A stretch of DNA of 64,000 nt from Aquilaria yunnanensis (lineage: Eukaryota > Streptophyta > Magnoliopsida > Malvales > Thymelaeaceae): positions 49,350,501 through 49,414,500 of the forward strand of contig CM077596.1 in NCBI GenBank assembly GCA_039654915.1. The letters are read 5' to 3'. The notes under the pieces were generated by a model that saw nothing but the letters and a program-made list of their open reading frames with translations, was not told where the DNA came from and made no database searches. Of the stretch, positions 56,991-64,000 are shown in pieces. How positions within the stretch are numbered: the first letter of the stretch is position 1; the number at the start of each line of letters is the position of its first letter. A program made the position numbers and the translations under genes.

Positions 56991-59321
56991 AAGACTTGCC
57001 CCCTTGTCTATTGAACTTCTTTGTTGGCAGTACTCCTCTTACGCTTCGTAGAGACTACTTTGCCCCCCTGAATATGGTGTTTATGTGGAAAGAGATATCA
57101 TCTCGCCTTTGATTTAACAGAAGGTTGAGGATTTCTAGACCTTTGTGATGGTTCTTGATCATGAATTTCTCTTACGAGAACCACATCTTATTAAAGAAAG
57201 ACTCAAGCTATCTCCTCTCTTTTAAGTCTACATACATTAATGAATATTGGTTTGGCCTTAAAGAAAAACTTTCATCAATTTGCAAAGCTTGACAAAGTAA
57301 TTTACGGTCTTTGTTTTTAATTAAAATATCCTGCCATTTTTCCCTTTCCAACTCGAAGACATAAACTGTGCAACATGATTTACAATAATAGCCTTTTAAC
57401 TGACTGAGGATGATATCGAGAGGTAAATGTTAGGTGTGAGGAAAGTTAAGTTTGAATGTTTTTTTTTGTGGCAGTCTTTTAGCTGAATGAGAATAATATC
57501 AAGAGGTAAATATTAGGTCTAAGTAAAGTTAAGTTTGAGTGGTGTGAAAAAAAAGGGTCTTTTAATACTACTCGTGAGCAGCATTAAATAAGGTAGAAAC
57601 ATGATTCACAATGATAGTCTTTTGACTGAATGAGGATGTTAGGTCTGAGGAAAGTTAAGTTTAAGTGGTGTGAAAGAATGGTCTTTTAATACTACTCGTG
57701 AGCAGTATTAAATAAGGTAGAAACATGTTTCACAATGATAGTCTTTTAGCTGAATGAGGATGATAAGTCTGAGGAAAGTTAAGTTTAAGTGGTTTGAAAG
57801 AAGGGTCTTTTAATACTACTCGTGAGCAGTATTAAATAAGGTAGAAACATAATTCACAATGATAGTCTTTTAGCTGAATGAGGATATTAAGTCTGAAGGA
57901 AGTTAAGTTTTAATGGTGTGAAAAAAAAGGGTCTTTTAATACTACTCGTGAGCAGTATTAAATAAGGTAGAAACATAATTCACAATGATAGTCTTTTAGC
58001 TGAATGAGGATGTTAAGTCTGAAGGAAGTTAAGTTTTAATGGTGTGAAAGAAGGGTCTTTTAATACTACTCGTGAGCAGATTTGATTATGGTGAAAAACT
58101 CAATAGTGATGACTTCAAACTTGCCACCTTTTCCAGAAAGTTTGATCTCATCTGTTGCCCCTCAACTATCGTAATCTTTATGTACACTTGGTTTGAGGGT
58201 TATTTTTGTTTTCTAAACCGCCTTTGCAGGTTTTCAGTCTAGAATCCATAGCTCACTTTTTTTTCTTTTTCTTTCTTTGGCTCTAACTTGAGCTTCTTTT
58301 TTTCCTTTCTCTTTTTTTGTTTTTGTTTTTGTTTCCCTTTCTTTTTTTGTTTTGTTTTGTTTTTTTTATATTTTTTTTTTTGTTCCTTTTTTTTTGTGTG
58401 AGCTATGGTGATGACATATTTGATAACTTTCTTGAAGTGAGATGACTCAAGTGGCCTTGCTTGCTCGTGCTTGTTCTCAGTTCTTTTTGGTTTTGAATTT
58501 TCCCTTGTTGGCTTTTTGATGGAAGGGATGAATTTTTTCCCTTTTTTTTTTTTTGGAGTTTGTGTTATGGAGAACCGAGATCGTATCCTTCTTGAAGTGA
58601 GATGACTCAAATGGCTTTATTTGCTTCTCAGTCTCTCTTTTTTTTGGATTTTTTTTTTTGGATTTTCCCTTTAATGGCTTTTTGATGGAAGGGATGAACT
58701 TTTTCTTTTCGGAGTTTGTGTTGCGGAAAACTGAGAACCTTTTTTTTTTTTTTTTAGCATTTATGAGAATTGGGAAGCCACTGAAGTCATTTAATATGAG
58801 AGCTACCTTGTTTGGAAACTAACCCCAAACTTCTTGCAAGGATGTTGATAACCACTGTGAATTCTTTTTGAAGGTTGAGGTGCAACATATGAAATCCTTC
58901 TTACTAGATTTGGCAACACTTTCAAGATCATTACTATCAAATTTCCCTTAACTTTTTATTTTCACCCACGAGTAGTATCATTTAGAAAGCAAAGTATGAT
59001 AGCAATAATGGATAATATAATGGAAAGAGTGTAAAAATGGAAAGTAGTAGAATGCACGTATCACATCTTTTTGTTGTACCAGAAAAAGAATAGCAGGTGT
59101 CCATTTAACAAAGACTACACCCTAGATTCTGGACTAAATCTAGGAGATTTTTACTATTAGATTACTTTTGCAAGCTTTCAAAGATACAAGTTTATTCAAA
59201 GGATTCCCTGTCATTCGAAAATGTATGCAGACTATTAGGTCAGATCTGACTTGGAGGCCTTCCAAAGTCAATGTAATTCTAGCTCAAAATCTTCACTTTT
59301 CAATTATCAATCACATCGGGC

Positions 59322-60218
59322 CTAGCAACTTGGACTTGGTTTTGCTTGATGAGGCGGCAATGGATTGTGGGTGACATTTGGCTCATCGGAAAAGTCCAAC
59401 CACTTTGACTCGATTAATTGTTGAACTATACGCTTCAATGCCATGCAGTTTTCCAAGCCATGGCCTGGAACGCCAGCATGATATGGGCAGGTAATGTTAG
59501 GGTCATACCACCTTGGATATGGGGGTTTGAATGGCTTTGTAGGAATTGGACGGATAAATTGTCTTTCGATGAGTTTTGGGTATAACTCAGTATAAGTCAT
59601 GGAAATTGGTGTGAAAACTTCTCTTGGTCTTGGTGCAGGTACTGGAGGAGTAGGAGCAGGTGGCCATGACTGATTAGGTCTGTTAAAAGGATAATTGTTG
59701 GGCCTATTGGAAGGATAATCATTAGGCCTATTTGGAGGATAATTATTGGGCCTATTCAGAGGATAATCATTGGGCCTATTTGGAAGGTAATTATCGGGCC
59801 CATTGGCAAAATAGGATAGGCGAGGTCCGATAGCCACAGTATCCACGAGGGGAATCCTTCTTCCGCGTCCTATTTGTTGTACTTCGTCATCTTTTCTTCT
59901 GGATGGTCCTCCTCTTTTCATAGGATTATTAAAGGATTCAGCAATATTCCCAGTCCTAATCTCATGCTCGATTCTTTCTCCAAACATGACAATGTTAGAA
60001 AAATTAGTTGCCGAATTGCCAATGAGTTCGTCATAATATAGGTACTTCAGTGTCTGGACAAACAAAGTGACCATTTCTCTTTCTGTCATGGGTGGCTGAA
60101 CTTGTGCTTCTTGAATTGCTTTTGCCTTGATTAGCTCGATCAATTGTCTCATTTGTTCGGTCATACTTTCTATCTTGGACTCTATCTTTATGAGACGTCC
60201 TTCAATTTGTTTTGCCAT
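59322..60218 (-). CDS. gag: Truncated gag ORF, 298 aa (element D)
   Basis: ATG at 60218. Same truncated layout and same end as element B's gag: coiled coil, gag-domain tail, NRPN repeats, first CHHC knuckle (its CPYHAGVPGHG has Ala for Asp), then a stop. It lacks the second knuckle and the protease. It may still bind RNA. Confidence 0.8.
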   Translation of the reverse strand: MAKQIEGRLIKIESKIESMTEQMRQLIELIKAKAIQEAQVQPPMTEREMVTLFVQTLKYLYYDELIGNSATNFSNIVMFGERIEHEIRTGNIAESFNNPMKRGGPSRRKDDEVQQIGRGRRIPLVDTVAIGPRLSYFANGPDNYLPNRPNDYPLNRPNNYPPNRPNDYPSNRPNNYPFNRPNQSWPPAPTPPVPAPRPREVFTPISMTYTELYPKLIERQFIRPIPTKPFKPPYPRWYDPNITCPYHAGVPGHGLENCMALKRIVQQLIESKWLDFSDEPNVTHNPLPPHQAKPSPSC

Positions 60219-61266
60219 TAATCTTATTTGGAGCCGAGTTGAATATCGGTGTCGAGGTCCAATTTTATCCTTTTAAAAGTAAGGTATATTTTATTAGATC
60301 CTATGTGTATGTGATTGATGCAATGGATGCATGTAGGAAAAATGAGATTATGTTTTTATCAGACTTTGTATACACGTGATTAATGTAATGGATGTATGCA
60401 ATGAGATTATGTTTTTATCAGACTTTATATGCACGTGATTAATGTAATGGATGTATGCAATGAGATTATGTTTTTATCAGACTTTATATGCACGTGATTA
60501 ATGTAATGGATGTATGCGATGAGTGAATTTGATTATCCACTATCGTGGAACTTCAAGACTTTTAGTTGTTATTAAAAAGACCAAAAAGTTAGCATAGTTT
60601 GATGCGTGGTTTTGATGCATGAAGAATAATTGCACAGAACGGAAGTATAACAAAAGAAAAATAAGGTTATTAACAAGTTAAATAGTAATTAACAACTCAT
60701 GAAGTATTATGGATAAACAAGTTAAAACCATACGAAGAAAAGTGTAGAGTAACAACACAGCATAACAAGGATATGCTTATGGCGTTGGTAAAATGGTAGA
60801 AATTCTATGATCAGTTCTATGGTTAAGTGGGGAGTTCTATATGCATAAGGTGGCTTATCAAAAAGGCAAGGGATAGTTCCTGAATCCCGTCACTAAATTA
60901 TAGTGACAGCCCGATTCCTTACCCTCTAGGGTTTATGTAAGGAATGGATTAATTCGAGTCGTAGCTTTTCGTGGGCCCATGCAGAGACTAACCGTCTCAG
61001 AAGGCAATACACTACTTTGCTACTTTGAAACCGGTGAAGGCTTGGAGACCATGGCCTCTCAAGGACAACAACACCAATTCCGCTTAGAAAGAACGTGGTC
61101 GCTTTGAAGAAGCTCGGGTATAGAGCTTCATATTGTGAATGCATTATGCATGTTTTCGCTAAGTAAATATAGTATATAAAAATCCACATAATAAGCAAAG
61201 TAAATTAAAACAAATCAACTTTAGGCTCGACTCACTAACGTCGAGTCCCCAGTGGAGTCGCCAAGC
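60219..61266 (-). other. Element D leader with primer-binding site
   Basis: Tandem 60-bp units (60300-60525), stem-loop 60887-60909 (one mismatch), leader ORF 60926-61144, primer-binding site 61245-61263. Confidence 0.7.
60926..61144 (-). CDS. Leader ORF, 72 aa (element D)
   Basis: ATG at 61144. FFLSGIGVVVLERPWSPSL and VYCLLRRLVSAWAHEKLRL, same length as at 46938-47156. A longer open frame upstream lacks support. Unknown family. Confidence 0.35.
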   Translation of the reverse strand: MHSQYEALYPSFFKATTFFLSGIGVVVLERPWSPSLHRFQSSKVVYCLLRRLVSAWAHEKLRLELIHSLHKP

Positions 61267-64000
61267 TGTGGCAACGTCGGGTTTTCGGGAGTCGCCACCA
61301 ATCAGTTTTCTTAGGTCGATTGGTCACCTTAAAATTGGTCTGCGAGAGTTCGGGGATCGGGAGTACGGTTACGTTAAAACAATTTTGTTAAAACGCCCAA
61401 AAATTGGCACCTTAGTTGATTTTAATTTTGTTTTGCTTTGCTTTTAAATAATTCTCAGTTAATTTTCAAAATTAGAAATTTTAACTGGATTAGTCGAAAT
61501 GTGGATTTTTAAATTAATTAATTTGTATGAAATTTTATACTTCCGAACCATGGACTCTGCCGAGTCATTTGGACACGGAAGATTTTTGATTCCGAACCAT
61601 GGACTCTGCCGAGTCATTTGGACACGGAATTTGGTGAACTTTTAAATAATTTAATCCATATTGTAAATATGGATTTTTATCTTTTTTTTTTATTTAATTT
61701 ATTTAATTAAAAGGGTGATATTTTTTTTAAACCGCAGATCCTGACGGATCATCCGGATATGTAAGTTGATTTAATTTATAGTTAATTATTTAATTCTTAT
61801 TTTTATGGAATTAATTATTAGTTTAATTACTAATTCGTAATTCTTTTTGTTATAGAATTTTTAGATTCATTAATAATCTAAAAATTTTTATTTTCTATAT
61901 TTTTCTTTCTTTTCTTTCTTATCTTTCTTATCTTATCTTATCTTTCTTATCTTTATTATCTTTCTTTTCTTATCTTTCTTATCTTATCTTTCTTTTCTTA
62001 TCTTTCTTTTCTTTTTCTTTTTATCTTGTTTAATGAAGGGTATTTATTATTTAAATAAATACTTAATTTATAAAAGAATTAAAAAGTAATAAAAACTTTA
62101 AAAAAATTTTGAGATTTATTTTATGTTTATTCAAAAAGAAGGAATAAATTAATCAGGAAAGATTTATATTTTATGTTATGTTTGTTCTTTTTATTTAATA
62201 AAAGATAAACTAAAAAGAAAAATTATTAAATCAAGATCTTATTTATTCAACCAAAAAAAAAATTATATGTGTTTAAAAGAAAAATCTTAATATTTTATTT
62301 GATAAAAGGTGAATCAAAAATCAATTATTCAATCAATATTTAATTAAGGAAATAAAAATTTATATGTATATTTCAAACATAAAAGAAAAATCTTAATATT
62401 TTATTTTGTTTTATTTTGTTTTGGTAAAAGATTAACCAAAATTAATTGTTTAAACAAAAAAAACAAAAATTTATATGTATATTTTAAACAAAAGAGGAAA
62501 AAGTTTTGATATCTAAAAAAGATTATTTAACCAAAAATTTATATGTATTTTAAAACAAAAGTCTTGATATTTTTATTTTTATATTCTTCTTTGTTTGATG
62601 AAAGATTTTTTTTTAATTTTAATTTATATCTCTGAAAATATATTTAAGAGAAATTTAATTATTATTTATTTATTTATTTATTTTTGTTATTTTTTTTTGA
62701 AATCATTTGACTAAGACTTTTATAAAGGAAACAAAAAGTTATGTCTTTTCATTATTTTGAAAGAAATAAGCAAAATATTACTGAATAATATTAACCAAAA
62801 AATTTTACTCTTTTTATTCTTTTTATTAATAAAGAAAATTAAAAAGTTATATTTTAATAATTAATATATTAGTCCAAAGTTTTTATTTTTAATAAAGAAA
62901 ATAAATTATTTATATACTTTTTTTAAAAAATAATTCCAAGCCATGGATCATGACGGATCATTTGGTTATGGATTTTTAATTTTTTTTAAATTTAATTATT
63001 TAATTAATTATTAATTTTAATTATAATTTTATTGAATTTTTCTTGAATTTTTAATTATTATTACTTTAAAGATATATTTAAAAACAGAATTGATTTGTAT
63101 TTTTGGAATTATTTAATTATGTTTGTTTAATAATTTTAATAAAAGGAATAAAAAGTTATGTTTTAAAATAATAAAAGATAGTTAGCTTTTAAAAATGATT
63201 TTTCACATAAAAGAATCTTCTTTTAATTTTTATTTTTTATTTTACTCATTTACTTATTTATTATTGATGGGTAAAGGTGAATTAAGTGAAAATAAATTTA
63301 ACCACCTAAAAATTATATAAAGTAAATAAAGGAAAATTAATAATAATAAAGTGGGGCTTTTTGGCCATCCACTTTAATAACACAATAATAATAATAATAA
63401 TTAACAAAGTTAGTAAAGTTAGTTGTTAATAACAATAAAAATAAAAGTTAGATGAATTAGTTGTTAATTATTAACAATAATAGCAACAATAATAATAAAA
63501 GTTAGCAAAGTTAGTAAGTTAGTTGTTAGTAACAATAATAATAACAAAATTAGTAAGTTAGTAACAATAATAATAATAACAATAATAAAGTAAGTTAATA
63601 ACAATAATAATAACAATAATAATAAATGTTAGTAAGGTTAGTTGAGTTAATTGTTAATATTAACAACAACAATAATAAAAGTTAGTAATAACAATAAACA
63701 AGTAAATAAAGAAGAGTTAGTAATTAATTTTCTGCAAAAATAAAAGAAAGGTTAGTGACCAAAGTGAATAAATATGAAGAGATGGAGGGTTAAACTAAGA
63801 TTTTACCTAAAGAATATGTTTTTTTTTTTAATCCTGTTACGTAAAACGCGAGGGTGATGGGCGACGGCAGCGAACGGCAGGGGAGCTGAGGCAGGGCTGG
63901 CGGCGGGTGGTCCGGCAAGGGCGAGGGGGAGGCAGCCAGGACGGAGCACGAAGCGGAGGGGGAGGAAAGGGAAACCGGGACGGATCGCGACGGGCTCGGG
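61267..64000 (-). repeat. Element D 5' LTR, cut by the window edge
   Basis: 2734 bp seen, almost identical to 47165 onward apart from a short repeat-length change (near 63560) and a substitution in one stem-loop (near 62948). The promoter end lies beyond the window. Confidence 0.9.

Larger units (their letters stand above)
55914..59321 (-). other. Element D region between gag and cargo
   Basis: Holds the CRP-a promoter (TATA 56056-56065) with degenerate 150-bp blocks to 56430, the 54-aa ORF (56826-56990), an ATG-less frame (57205-57375), five tandem units of about 125 bp with the TAATACTACTC palindrome (57560-58085), T-rich runs (58255-58400, 58540-58760) and the post-gag spacer. The lysine-rich ORF at 58239-58610 is low-complexity and not kept in other elements. 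Confidence 0.65.
47165..64000 (-). mobile_element. Element D: minus-strand element with all four large cargo genes intact, runs off the right edge
   Basis: Left LTR 47165-50716 (3552 bp, 3' in sense), right LTR from 61267, still continuing at 64000. Polypurine tract 50717-50730, primer-binding site 61245-61263. Internal region 10,550 bp with truncated gag and complete CRP-a, CRP-b, CRP-c, LOG and small ORF. It sits in a leader at GGGTAAG, so GTAAG is the expected duplication beyond the window. Confidence 0.9.

Overview
The window is plant nuclear DNA, probably from a eudicot with a repeat-rich genome. It is a nest of long-LTR retrotransposons of one family; I found no ordinary host gene. The evidence is the Ty3/gypsy-type gag/protease ORFs, LTRs beginning TGTTGACACC and ending TTGCCACA, a tRNA primer-binding site, a polypurine tract, 5-bp target-site duplications (TSDs) and tandem repeats just inside the 3' LTR. 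Together these resemble the Tat/Ogre lineage. No reverse transcriptase, RNase H or integrase ORF is visible, so the copies are non-autonomous.

Layout. Element A (plus strand) enters from the left: internal part 1-1583, resuming at 37671-44211, 3' LTR 44212-46815. A second primer-binding site and leader follow that LTR (46816-47164), so the LTR is shared with another unit. Element B (minus strand, 1584-37670, TSD CACAT) sits inside A. B is itself interrupted by solo LTR S (4881-8709, TSD GGTTC) and by element C (minus strand, 15778-32617, TSD GGCAG; its two 2401-bp LTRs look identical). Element D (minus strand, 47165 to beyond 64000) interrupts the unit right of A.

Cargo. All four elements carry the same sense-strand cassette between gag and the 3' LTR. 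In transcription order it is: a 54-aa conserved small ORF, three paralogous 182-aa basic zinc-finger proteins (called CRP-a, CRP-b, CRP-c here), and a 209-aa intronless LOG-type cytokinin-activating phosphoribohydrolase. The CRP core (basic run, then C-x2-C-x4-C-x3-C) resembles the cysteine-rich nucleic-acid-binding proteins of carlaviruses. Those viral proteins are known to counter RNA silencing and, in at least one case, to act as nuclear transcription activators. CRP-b, CRP-c and LOG have clearly related promoters (CTATAAAT boxes behind a shared upstream block); CRP-a has an analogous TATA plus TGACGTC motifs. The block upstream of LOG is amplified.

State of the copies. D has all four large cargo ORFs intact. 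C lacks only CRP-c (1-bp frameshift). B has lost LOG and CRP-a. A has lost CRP-a and CRP-c, and its LOG stops nine codons early. B and D share one gag deletion and one LOG type; A and C share the other LOG type.

The main candidate for an undescribed system is a retrotransposon family carrying its own promoter-driven module of a putative cytokinin-producing enzyme plus virus-like, possibly silencing-suppressing, zinc-finger proteins. Function is inferred from sequence only.
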